This document shows, piece after piece, positions 16,230 through 23,769 of a DNA stretch of 64,000 bases. The translations under genes were made by a program, and so were the position numbers. The DNA is from Symploca sp. SIO3C6 (lineage in GTDB: Bacteria; Cyanobacteriota; Cyanobacteriia; Cyanobacteriales; Coleofasciculaceae), in assembly GCA_010692425.1 (NCBI GenBank), contig JAAHHJ010000001.1, positions 344,906-408,905 of the forward strand, in the 5' to 3' direction. The notes under the pieces are model-generated. The model searched no databases. It saw only the letters and a list, made by a program, of their open reading frames with translations, and was not told the origin of the DNA. How positions within the stretch are numbered: the stretch's first letter is position 1; the number at the start of each line of letters is the position of its first letter.

Positions 16230-16479
16230 CATCGTCCATACCCTCAATTTTTTCAATGGCAGCTAAAACCTGCTTAACTTGATAAACTTTTGCTTTTCCG
16301 TTCTTTTCTTGAATGTTCACACGGGGATCTCCAAGCCAAGGTGTTTTATAGACACAATGACTCGTTCCTTGCTGTCTGGGTTCTCCAAAATAATGATTAC
16401 AAACCTTGACTAAGTCAGTAAAGTTGACGTTTTTTGGATTGTTTCTTAGCTGAGCAACGAGTTTTATTATTTGTGCCAT
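16225..16479 (-). CDS. hicA: HicA-family toxin (mRNA interferase)
   Basis: An 84-residue dsRBD-like toxin. The catalytic histidine is His41 in QQGTSHCVYK, followed by the VNIQEKNGKAKVYQVKQVL strand-helix. It is 5' of hicB, as in canonical operons. HicA cleaves translated mRNA when HicB is degraded. An inverted repeat GTATC..GATAC lies 25-40 bp upstream of the start and may be the operator. Confidence 0.85.
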   Translation of the reverse strand: MAQIIKLVAQLRNNPKNVNFTDLVKVCNHYFGEPRQQGTSHCVYKTPWLGDPRVNIQEKNGKAKVYQVKQVLAAIEKIEGMDDG

Positions 16480-16503
16480 ACACAGGGCTTTAATAAGATA
16501 ATA

Positions 16504-16519
16504 GTATCAATATCGATAC
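16504..16519 (-). promoter_or_regulatory. Candidate hicAB operator (GTATC-N6-GATAC)
   Basis: A perfect 5-bp inverted repeat with a 6-bp centre, 25-40 bp upstream of hicA. This is the position expected for autoregulation by the ribbon-helix-helix domain of HicB. Confidence 0.45.
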
Positions 16520-16629
16520 CATGTCAATTATGTCATTTTTGTTAATTAAACTAAATATATCAATTATACAAATAAAAAGTATATAAAATCCAGAATAGTT
16601 ATCACAATTTACAAAGGTTTTTTGACACC

Positions 16630-17184
16630 ATGACTGCCACAACCGCAAAATGGACACTTGAGCAATATCACCAAATGATTGAGGTTGGTATCCTCGATGA
16701 CTGTCATGTCGAGTTACTAAATGGAGAAATTGTGGAAATGTCCCCTGAAGGAACACCCCATGCAGCATTGAGTACCAGAACAGCTAATTATCTGAGGCAG
16801 CTGCTGGGAGAAAAGGTTCTGATTCGGGAAGGCAAGCCGATTACACTACTAACAAGTAACTCTGAACCAGAACCAGATCTTGCAGTTTTGGAACCCCTGG
16901 AGGATGAGTACTTTGATCATCATCCCTATCCAGAAAACATCTATTGGTTAATTGAGTATTCTTATTCGAGTCTGGAAAAGGACTTAGATGATAAAAGTAA
17001 GACCTATGCCAGTGCTGGCATCCGGGAGTACTGGGTAGCCAATCTTCGTGATCAAGAATTAGTTGTTTTTAAAAAACCAGTTAATGGAGAATATCGATCA
17101 CAACAGCAATTGAGACAGGGCAAAATTCAACCAACAGCGTTTCCCAAAATTTCATTATCAATACCTTATTTGCTGGTGAAGTAA
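16630..17184 (+). CDS. Uma2-family putative endonuclease (DUF820)
   Basis: A 184-residue protein with the PD-(D/E)XK-like core of the Uma2/DUF820 family: VELLNGEIVEMSPEG, EPEPDLAVLEP and IYWLIEYSYSSLEKDLDDKSKTYASAGIREYWV. Acidic and lysine residues in the catalytic places are present (D in EPDL, E in IEYS, K in SKTY). The family is greatly expanded in cyanobacteria; the biological role is not established. It is divergent from hicA. Confidence 0.88.
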   Translation: MTATTAKWTLEQYHQMIEVGILDDCHVELLNGEIVEMSPEGTPHAALSTRTANYLRQLLGEKVLIREGKPITLLTSNSEPEPDLAVLEPLEDEYFDHHPYPENIYWLIEYSYSSLEKDLDDKSKTYASAGIREYWVANLRDQELVVFKKPVNGEYRSQQQLRQGKIQPTAFPKISLSIPYLLVK

Positions 17185-17202
17185 TTATTATTTTAATCAG
17201 CG

Positions 17203-18159
17203 TCACTTTAAAAGCTTATAGACATTGAGATTAGAGTCGTATTGGAATCCTTCAACTACTTCTCCACGCCTACCGCTATAAACTTCGCTCCAGAAAGTAT
17301 CAACATATCGATTGTCTTGTACCTCCAACGCCAAGTTGTGAAATGCTCTGACATTAGAACCCATGGAAAAGTCGCAGTAAACCGGACGCATTCCTCTGAG
17401 ATTATATAGTGATCTTCCTAGTCTTGGTCTATTAACTACATCCGACACCTTCAGGGCAGCATCAGATTCGTTGATGGTGACATAAATCCTTTGGGCTGCG
17501 GTAATTTTATCAATCCATTGAGTATGAGTATCGACATCCACATCTGCCTGATGCAAAATCACATTATCAAAAATCCGTGTTTCTCCGCTGAAGATTGGAT
17601 CACGAACATAATTCTCTAGCAAAAAGTTACCCATACTGTGAGCTTCAAGATTGAGGCTTACTCGGCAGCGTTCGATTTCAGGAAGAGGACGATTAGCAAT
17701 AGATTTGCCCAACTTTTCCAAGGCACGATCAAAGGCATTTGCCGAAGCCTTGGCAGCCTGACGAGAGCGGTCATATTCATTAGTGACAAAGCCTCCTGGA
17801 TTAGAAGGCCAAGTGAAGATGATCACTTCGAGATCGTATTTTTCCTGTCTTTGCCGCGCCGATTCTAAGACATCGCCAGTGGTCATATTAAAACCGTGAA
17901 CCCAAAACAACCAGTTACAGCCGTAGGTGCCAGCAGCTATTTCGTTTACCACTTCATTAAATAGTTCCTGAGTGGGTAGGTTATTAGGATCTAGTGAATC
18001 AGGTTCTGGGATGAGTTGCAAATTCCATCGGTTTTCTTGGGCGTCGTAGTCAGCTTTGGCTAGTCTGATTTCATCGATACCTTTAGCATTGGGGGTTTCG
18101 CCGAACATCGTCTCGTCAGTGGCTAATTCGTTGACTGAGCGATTGGTGATGATAATCAT
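17203..18159 (-). CDS. Alpha/beta hydrolase, DUF900 family
   Basis: A 318-residue cytosolic hydrolase. The nucleophile elbow appears as LEAHSMGNFLLENYV (AHSMG in place of GHSMG). NWLFWVHGFNMTTGDVLESA provides the oxyanion-hole HG, and VEVIIFTWPSNPGG-type residues follow. This matches the DUF900 family found in bacterial gene clusters with unknown substrates. A histidine near the C-terminus (RAFHNLAL) could complete the triad. Confidence 0.8.
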   Translation of the reverse strand: MIIITNRSVNELATDETMFGETPNAKGIDEIRLAKADYDAQENRWNLQLIPEPDSLDPNNLPTQELFNEVVNEIAAGTYGCNWLFWVHGFNMTTGDVLESARQRQEKYDLEVIIFTWPSNPGGFVTNEYDRSRQAAKASANAFDRALEKLGKSIANRPLPEIERCRVSLNLEAHSMGNFLLENYVRDPIFSGETRIFDNVILHQADVDVDTHTQWIDKITAAQRIYVTINESDAALKVSDVVNRPRLGRSLYNLRGMRPVYCDFSMGSNVRAFHNLALEVQDNRYVDTFWSEVYSGRRGEVVEGFQYDSNLNVYKLLK

Positions 18160-18276
18160 TATTTCTTCTAGATTTATTAATCAATTTTCTCTAAGATCAA
18201 ATTTATCAGTAAAGAAACATGCTCTCTAAAAAAAGCGCCAGATTAGTCCTTAAATTAGATTAAGTTTGATTTCGTG

Positions 18277-18397
18277 TTATCGAAATTAATATGGGTCAAA
18301 TACCCCACCGTCACTTGCGGTGTATAAAATTGATTGGGGTTAAATCCCCATCTAATTTGTCTGGTGCGTCGACCTGTCGACCTGTCACCACGTCTTT
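18277..18397 (-). repeat. Dispersed repeat R2, copy 1 (reverse)
   Basis: It contains the reverse complement of the R2 tail (CGCAAGTGACGGTGGGGTA ... CCCATATTAATTTCGATAA) and ends in the AAAGACG-type head. Other copies are at 36172, 51556 and 54027. The CACCG..CGGTG part forms a small hairpin. Confidence 0.75.
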
Positions 18398-18497
18398 AAT
18401 GACTTGATACCAGATCAGAATTTATTAGTTTTTCTTATTGCTATATTAAAGCGATCGCCATCCTGGAATAAAAGGCGACCGCTCTGTATTACAACCG

Positions 18498-18521
18498 CTA
18501 GCTCAACTATAGTTGAGCTAG
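18498..18521. promoter_or_regulatory. Perfect 24-bp palindrome
   Basis: Two 12-base halves, CTAGCTCAACTA and its exact complement, meet with no spacer. It lies 63 bp past the stop of the minus-strand gene at 18584. It may be a terminator hairpin or a dimer-binding site; there is no T-tract. Confidence 0.5.
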
Positions 18522-18583
18522 TCAACTCCTATTGAAAAGTAAAATATTTCTACTCCCTACTACCTACTACCTAAATCATCAAA

Positions 18584-19267
18584 TTATTGCATCTCTTCTG
18601 TCTTATTTTGAGCATGGAAGGGGCAACCCTTAGTTAATTTACTTAAGAACGAGCTGTTGTCGAAAAAGTGTTCCATGGACAAAATCTTCAAGTCTTCAGT
18701 GACTTTAGCGATAGTAACTCCGAATATTTCCACAGTTTCACCCGTGGGTGCATGGTCTTTGTATGATCCACTAAAAGTACCCCAGTGCCGCCACTTAAAA
18801 GTCACCTTTGGTGGCCCTGATAGAATCTCCGTGAGTTCCCATAGAAATCCATTAGGAAATGCAGTATGGAAAAGCTGAGCTGATGACTCAAAGGTCTCAG
18901 CACTTGGGCTATAATCCTTAGTTTCACCGATAAATAGGTTGTATGTTCCTTGCTCGACAACATCCTGGGCTTTGAATACTGGACCACCATTGGTACTAAT
19001 CTGAAACTTATCGGCAACAATTGATAGCCATTGCTCGGGGTTAGTTTTGTAAGATGCCTCCATCTCGAAGGTTCTGACCAAGTTGTGGACAATTGCTTCT
19101 AAAGAAGACTCAGGGTAATTAAATTGGCTCTCTTTTTTAAAGAATTCATTTTGACGAGAATAATCAGGAGGTTGTTGATATCGCCATTCAACATCCTTCT
19201 CAGTTGAGATAACTGTGTCTCTATCCTGTACCCACAGTGGCAGTTCTGCTGGATTTAAATCACTCAT
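18584..19267 (-). CDS. NTF2/SnoaL-like protein resembling pathogen-related proteins
   Basis: A 227-residue protein. The core (LVRTFEMEASYKTNPEQW ... FKWRHWGTFSGSYKDHAPTGETVEIFGVTIAKV) fits the SnoaL/NTF2-like fold, and its order resembles plant pathogen-related proteins and their bacterial relatives. No catalytic assignment is possible. The C-terminus contains a CPFH motif after the fold. There is no signal peptide and the gene stands alone. Confidence 0.6.
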   Translation of the reverse strand: MSDLNPAELPLWVQDRDTVISTEKDVEWRYQQPPDYSRQNEFFKKESQFNYPESSLEAIVHNLVRTFEMEASYKTNPEQWLSIVADKFQISTNGGPVFKAQDVVEQGTYNLFIGETKDYSPSAETFESSAQLFHTAFPNGFLWELTEILSGPPKVTFKWRHWGTFSGSYKDHAPTGETVEIFGVTIAKVTEDLKILSMEHFFDNSSFLSKLTKGCPFHAQNKTEEMQ

Positions 19268-19475
19268 AAGATCTTCTAAAGAACAATTGACGATTTATAA
19301 TAACCTGTGATTTTACTAGAAAAATCAACTTTGTGCAATAAAAAACGAAATTAGTAGTAATTTTTTGCTATATACTTAACTAATACCGTGCAATTATATT
19401 TAATTTAGATCAACAAATCCTGAAGTAGTAATCACAACTTTTTTAAAGTTTCTTAACATCTGCTGGCTTATAAAA

Positions 19476-19518
19476 AACTCCTCGACGCACCATAAATTTG
19501 CTTGATAGTCGGGGAGTT
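19476..19518. terminator. 11-bp stem hairpin flanked by A- and T-tracts
   Basis: AACTCCTCGAC (19476-19486) pairs with GTCGGGGAGTT (19508-19518) including one G.U. The loop is 21 bases. A run of A precedes and TTTGTTTTT follows, so it could act in both directions. The large loop also leaves room for a small RNA. Confidence 0.55.
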
Positions 19519-19605
19519 ATTCTTTGTTTTTATACATCCAATACTGAAATAAATTGTAAGTAAATTAGAAGTTTTATTAATAGAGTTGTCACTTCTAGAG
19601 AAATG

Positions 19606-19734
19606 TATAGCAGTACGTATTAAGCTTAGGATAAGCTAAATTGCTAAAACTTTGTCAAATTCACCCCTTCTGCCTTCTGCCTTCTGCCTTCTGCCTTCTG
19701 CCTTCTGCCCTGGAGCCTTGCGCGTAGCGCTATA
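19606..19734 (+). mobile_element. MITE-like element, copy B (129 bp)
   Basis: Same ends (TATAGCAGTACG/CGTAGCGCTATA) and core as copy A. The inner part is ACCCCTTC plus five TGCCTTC units, giving exactly 86 + 8 + 35 bp. It ends four bases from the stop of the FGE-like gene. Confidence 0.75.
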
Positions 19735-19738
19735 TTAA

Positions 19739-20740
19739 TCAGTCTCGCACTAGGCGAAATCCAAATAAGATATGACGAGATTGAATCGGACGAGTGTGTT
19801 GATAAGCCCCTCTGCAGAAACCGGGCAAATCATCCCAGGAACATCCTTTCATCACAGCCGACTTCTTGAGGTTAAATTTCCTCAGAGTTGAGGTATACTC
19901 AAAGACATTACCAGCCATATCTTCGACTCCATAGGGACTACGACTGAGAGGATAAGAAGCGATCGCACTAGTGTGCCATTTACCACTTCCACTCCAATTG
20001 GTTGCATCTGTTTGCCATTGATTTCCCCAGGGGAAGTAACGCCCATCAGTACCGCGAGCAGCCTTTTCCCATTGCTGGGCGCTAGGTAAACTATAGGTAT
20101 AGTTATCTTGCTGTCCTCGCCAAGCGGCAAAGGCAAGGGCATCTTCGTAGGAAACTAGGACAACTGGATAGTTGGCTTCTCCTGGGGGATAATTACCGTT
20201 TTGCCAGAGAAAAAGTTTGACTTCACTATAGGGATGGACAAGAAATCCTTGCTGTTGATAATCTTTCTCAGATATTCCTGGTGTACGATGTCCTGTAGCT
20301 TTAACAAAAGCTTGATATTCGGCATTGGTGATTAAATTACGACTGATGCAAAAAGCTGGAAGCGATAGTACTTGTCGAGAAGACTCCCAGGCAAACCAGC
20401 GTTTATTCCGCAATTTTTGCTCTGCTTGGGGTACTAATTCCGGTTTTGAAGCCGCAGCTACGGCAGAAATACGATAGGCATAATCTCTTTCGGTACTATT
20501 GCTACCAGCAATAAATTCTCCCGCCGGAATAAACACAAACTCTTGATCAACTTGACATCGGCTGCGAGTAATTGCTGGAACTGGCAAATTAGATTTATTG
20601 AAGTTTAAACTAATGGCGACTAAAATAGCGATTGCCAAAAGGGCAGTGCCAAAAGCGATCGCAGTAATTGCTATCCCTAGGATGACTAAATTTTGTAGCT
20701 TGTACAAAAATATAATTGAGTGAGTAGCTTTACTCGTCAT
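19739..20740 (-). CDS. Membrane-anchored FGE-sulfatase-domain protein
   Basis: A 333-residue protein with one N-terminal membrane segment (LVILGIAITAIAFGTALLAIA). An extracytoplasmic FGE-like domain follows: FVFIPAGEFIAGS, NLITNAEYQAFVKATG, VLVSYEDALAFAAWRG, YFPWGNQW, GVEDMAGNVFEYTS and FGFRLVRD. The active-site cysteine pair of true formylglycine enzymes cannot be confirmed, so catalysis is uncertain. Its ATG at 20740 overlaps the GT39 stop as ATGA, so the two are translationally coupled. No DGR-style codon bias is seen at the C-terminus. Confidence 0.8.
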   Translation of the reverse strand: MTSKATHSIIFLYKLQNLVILGIAITAIAFGTALLAIAILVAISLNFNKSNLPVPAITRSRCQVDQEFVFIPAGEFIAGSNSTERDYAYRISAVAAASKPELVPQAEQKLRNKRWFAWESSRQVLSLPAFCISRNLITNAEYQAFVKATGHRTPGISEKDYQQQGFLVHPYSEVKLFLWQNGNYPPGEANYPVVLVSYEDALAFAAWRGQQDNYTYSLPSAQQWEKAARGTDGRYFPWGNQWQTDATNWSGSGKWHTSAIASYPLSRSPYGVEDMAGNVFEYTSTLRKFNLKKSAVMKGCSWDDLPGFCRGAYQHTRPIQSRHILFGFRLVRD

Positions 20741-22368
20741 CCCGTTTTCTCCAATTTCCACAGCCAAGACTTATAAGCAGGCTCCAACTTAGAATTATAT
20801 TTTTCTTCAATACCCTGCTTCAAAGTTTCAGAAGGTCTATATAAGAACACATTTTTAAAACCATCAGCTATTTCAGGGATATTTGGTTCAACTACTAACT
20901 GTAGCTGAACATTAGGTTTAAGCCAATGGCAAAGAGACAGTATCCTACCAGGAATTTCATCACTGATCAAAAGTGGTTGTTCCGTTTGATTAACTAAGCG
21001 AACTATCTGAGGATTATATCGACTTTTAGCATAACTCTTGTGCCACCAAACCGGAATTTGAGAACTTACCAAACAAGAAAGAACACCACTAATAATCAGA
21101 ACAATTGCCACATACTGCCAGCGTTGATAATTCCCTGTTGTACTTAAACCTAGTATCTGCTTATCCCTCTTTATCCGTGTCTCCCCCTCTCCCCCTCTCC
21201 CTATCTCCCTATCTCGGAAACAATTAACACCTAAACATTTACTAGAGATTAAATAGGCAACAGCAATCTGAATACCAAGATAACAAGGAATAGCATAGCG
21301 AGTAATACTGGAACGGCGACCGCCTAAAATCAAATCTGGTGCGATAATAGCAGTTCCTGTCACCCCAATTAGAGTAATAATGAATAGCCAAGTTTCTAGG
21401 GGAGTGTGTCGATAGAGATGATAAAGAGCATATATTGCCAGCAAAGCAGCTAGATAGTGTAGTGGACTAAAGGGACTAGTACCCTGATTGAAATCTAAGA
21501 AAATACGGCTTAAATTTAGTCCCCAAAATAGAGGTAGAAATCCCGAGCGACTGACAGTAACAGAAGCTGTATTGTCTAGAAATTTAGAGAAGTTAGCAAT
21601 AACAATCACCATCCAAGGGACAAATAGTAGGAAACCAACTATTGATGAAAGTAAAAAAGCTCCTAACTGCTTACCCCATCGGCGAGTCGCAGTTAATAAT
21701 ATATAAATACCGTGTCCCAGCAAAACAAATCCAGAAAAGGGATGGGCATAAAGTCCTAGAGCTACACTGAGCCCATAAATTACCCAACTTGACCAATTAT
21801 TAAGACGCTTTGCCCGCAGTAGTGCCGCACAGGAAAACAAAATCGTAACAGTCCAAAGACTATATTCTCGCGCTTCCTGGCCATAGAGAACATGGAATGG
21901 AGAAATGGAAATTATAGCAGCTCCTACCCAAGCAGTTACAGAAGAATTGAAAAGTTCTCGACAAAGCCAATAAACGCAGGGAATTGCTAACAAACTAATC
22001 ACTGCTGATAAAGCTCTGATGGTAACTATAGAATTGCCAAATATCTGTAGCCAAAACCGAGCCATCCAGTAATAAAGAGGCGAATGTTCAGGGTTGCCAG
22101 CTAAGGCATTGAGAGTATCAGTAAGATTTTTAGTACGATTGGGATACTGGTATTGCCCCAGCAACTGTTCAACACTTATGGGACCACCGTCAAAAACCTG
22201 TTGTACTAACTCAGTTTGCGTGTAACCAGAAATACGCAAAGAGGTCATGGTCTCATCGTACCAGTAAACCTTCCGCTCCAGGTTATAAAATCGGAAAAAT
22301 ATTCCCAGTACTAACAAGATTGCGATTAAATTTCGCAACCAATGCCTCTTTAATACTCGCTTGTTCAT
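20737..22368 (-). CDS. GT39/ArnT-like membrane glycosyltransferase
   Basis: A 543-residue polytopic protein of the GT-C class. The first periplasmic loop carries the acidic motif WYDETMT (residues ~36-42), matching the catalytic aspartate region of dolichyl- or undecaprenyl-phosphate-dependent glycosyltransferases. About ten hydrophobic segments follow, then a soluble C-terminal domain. It should transfer a sugar from a lipid carrier on the outer face of the membrane. The acceptor is unknown; the coupled FGE-like protein is a candidate partner. Confidence 0.8.
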   Translation of the reverse strand: MNKRVLKRHWLRNLIAILLVLGIFFRFYNLERKVYWYDETMTSLRISGYTQTELVQQVFDGGPISVEQLLGQYQYPNRTKNLTDTLNALAGNPEHSPLYYWMARFWLQIFGNSIVTIRALSAVISLLAIPCVYWLCRELFNSSVTAWVGAAIISISPFHVLYGQEAREYSLWTVTILFSCAALLRAKRLNNWSSWVIYGLSVALGLYAHPFSGFVLLGHGIYILLTATRRWGKQLGAFLLSSIVGFLLFVPWMVIVIANFSKFLDNTASVTVSRSGFLPLFWGLNLSRIFLDFNQGTSPFSPLHYLAALLAIYALYHLYRHTPLETWLFIITLIGVTGTAIIAPDLILGGRRSSITRYAIPCYLGIQIAVAYLISSKCLGVNCFRDREIGRGGEGETRIKRDKQILGLSTTGNYQRWQYVAIVLIISGVLSCLVSSQIPVWWHKSYAKSRYNPQIVRLVNQTEQPLLISDEIPGRILSLCHWLKPNVQLQLVVEPNIPEIADGFKNVFLYRPSETLKQGIEEKYNSKLEPAYKSWLWKLEKTG

Positions 22369-22444
22369 CTAATCAGCTTTGAACAACACCCCTGGCAATT
22401 CTCTCCTTAGTTTACCTTGTGGCTGAAGTTCCCCGGTTCGTATG

Positions 22445-22530
22445 TATAGCAGTACGTATTAAGGTTAGGACAAGCTAAATCGCTAGAACTTTGTCAAATT
22501 CTGCCCTGGAGCCTTGCGCGTAGCGCTATA
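22445..22530 (+). mobile_element. MITE-like element, copy C (86-bp, no heptamers)
   Basis: The shortest copy; it defines the core without any TGCCTTC unit. Both ends are intact. It lies between the GT39 start and the xisI stop. Confidence 0.75.
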
Positions 22531-22552
22531 CTATGCATTTGTCTGAGTCACT

Positions 22553-22885
22553 CTAACTGAGAGCAAAATCAGTGTACTTTCTTAGGTTGGGGGGATCAAA
22601 ACCTAAGACAATATCCTGTTTTGGAACACCTAAATCAACTAATTGGTTGGCAATACCAATTTCTGTACCGTCTTGTTGAATCCAGATTTTGCCGTCAATG
22701 ATGTCGAGGTGGAGAACAACGCCATAGATTCGCTTTGAACCTTGCCAGCCCACGTAGACCAGTTGATAGTGATCATGTTTGACATCAAAAATGGTCATCG
22801 CTTGAATCCTAGCGTCCCAAACGTGACGGGCATTTTCATTCAGGAGGTTTTCGATATGCTGGCGGTATTGAGTGAGGGTATCCAT
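22553..22885 (-). CDS. xisI: XisI-family protein
   Basis: A 110-residue protein of the XisI family (DTLTQYRQHIENLL, HDHYQLVYVGWQG.KRIYGVVLHLDIIDGKIWIQQDGTEIGIANQLVDLGVPKQDIVLGF). XisI was named as an excision-controlling factor of the Nostoc fdxN element, but the pair is widespread and usually not linked to any excised element. It overlaps xisH by 46 bp, so the two are co-translated. Confidence 0.9.
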   Translation of the reverse strand: MDTLTQYRQHIENLLNENARHVWDARIQAMTIFDVKHDHYQLVYVGWQGSKRIYGVVLHLDIIDGKIWIQQDGTEIGIANQLVDLGVPKQDIVLGFDPPNLRKYTDFALS

Positions 22886-23289
22886 TTCTGTAGTCTTTTA
22901 TTGTCAACGTTGTAAGTAATTAAGTAGAGTTGATTTTCACTGATAAGATTTTGCACAAAGGGCATGAGAAAAAAACCCTCGTAAAGGTCATCGGGAACTG
23001 CAAAATATAGAGTCCGATCTGGGTCTTGGGATTTTAGGGCAGTGCGGTAGGTGATGAATTGCCCAAGAGCACCGTAAAATTCTGATATTTTTGAAGGACC
23101 CAAAAAACTCTTGATTTCAACGGCAATTTTTTGTTTTCCTCGTTCGGCAGCAATCACTTTTTCCGCTCCGAGGTCAATTGCTAAGTCAAAGCTGCCTGCC
23201 TGCAAAGGATAAGGATCGTTAGTGACTCTCCAGCCATCTTTTTGCAAGGCAGTTTTGACAACTTGGTGAAATAGGTCACGGGCTGACAC
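22840..23289 (-). CDS. xisH: XisH-family protein (PD-(D/E)XK-like)
   Basis: A 149-residue protein. The restriction-endonuclease-like core shows FDLAIDLGAEKVIAAERGKQKIAVEIKSF, in which D, E and the E-I-K triad occupy nuclease positions. It starts SARDLFHQVVKTAL as in other XisH proteins. The usual C-terminus is extended by a short tail reading into xisI. It may be a nuclease with XisI as partner or antitoxin; this is inference. Confidence 0.9.
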   Translation of the reverse strand: MSARDLFHQVVKTALQKDGWRVTNDPYPLQAGSFDLAIDLGAEKVIAAERGKQKIAVEIKSFLGPSKISEFYGALGQFITYRTALKSQDPDRTLYFAVPDDLYEGFFLMPFVQNLISENQLYLITYNVDNKRLQKWIPSLNTASISKTS

Positions 23290-23378
23290 AGCAATTTCTC
23301 TCAGAAAACTGATCGCTTCTCTAGAACAAGATCATACTGAAGATGATAGGCCAAGCATTCTATCGTCAAACAACTGAA

Positions 23379-23769
23379 CTAGCGCAGCTCATCGCGCCTT
23401 CCTTGAAGATTCCCGCGGCAGAGGACAGTATGGAGATGATTTGCACCTAACTTTCGCTCTAAAATATCCAAGGCTTCGAGATATAGTGGTTCTGCCTCAA
23501 GGTAGCGTCCCTGACTGTAGAGTTTCCAATTCATTTGAGCGCCCGACGAATTTGGAGACGCCGCTGTGGGGCAGATTTTGGGGTGGATTTAACTTTTTAG
23601 GTTCCGACTCGGAAGATTTGTGCTCATAAATATGAATAGTTTTAGCAATATTAGCCTTTCCGCCTATAACCTTGGTTTGAATTCCCGTACTGTTATCATG
23701 GTTATCCTGTTTCATGCTACTGTTATCTTGAGGCAACTCAGCATTAACATCAGAGGGATTGTTCTCCAT
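23379..23769 (-). pseudogene. NB-ARC/TPR STAND protein, internally deleted remnant
   Basis: The first ~85 codons are a typical leader ending in the P-loop ATPase entry GVSKFVGRSNELETL. The frame then jumps: in the next frame it continues YSQGRYLEAEPLYLEALDILERKLG and ends NLQGRRDELR-stop, which is the tetratricopeptide C-terminus of such proteins. The whole ATPase and most TPRs are therefore deleted, with a frameshift at the join. Its ATG overlaps the NACHT stop (TGATG), showing it once belonged to that operon. Confidence 0.75.
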
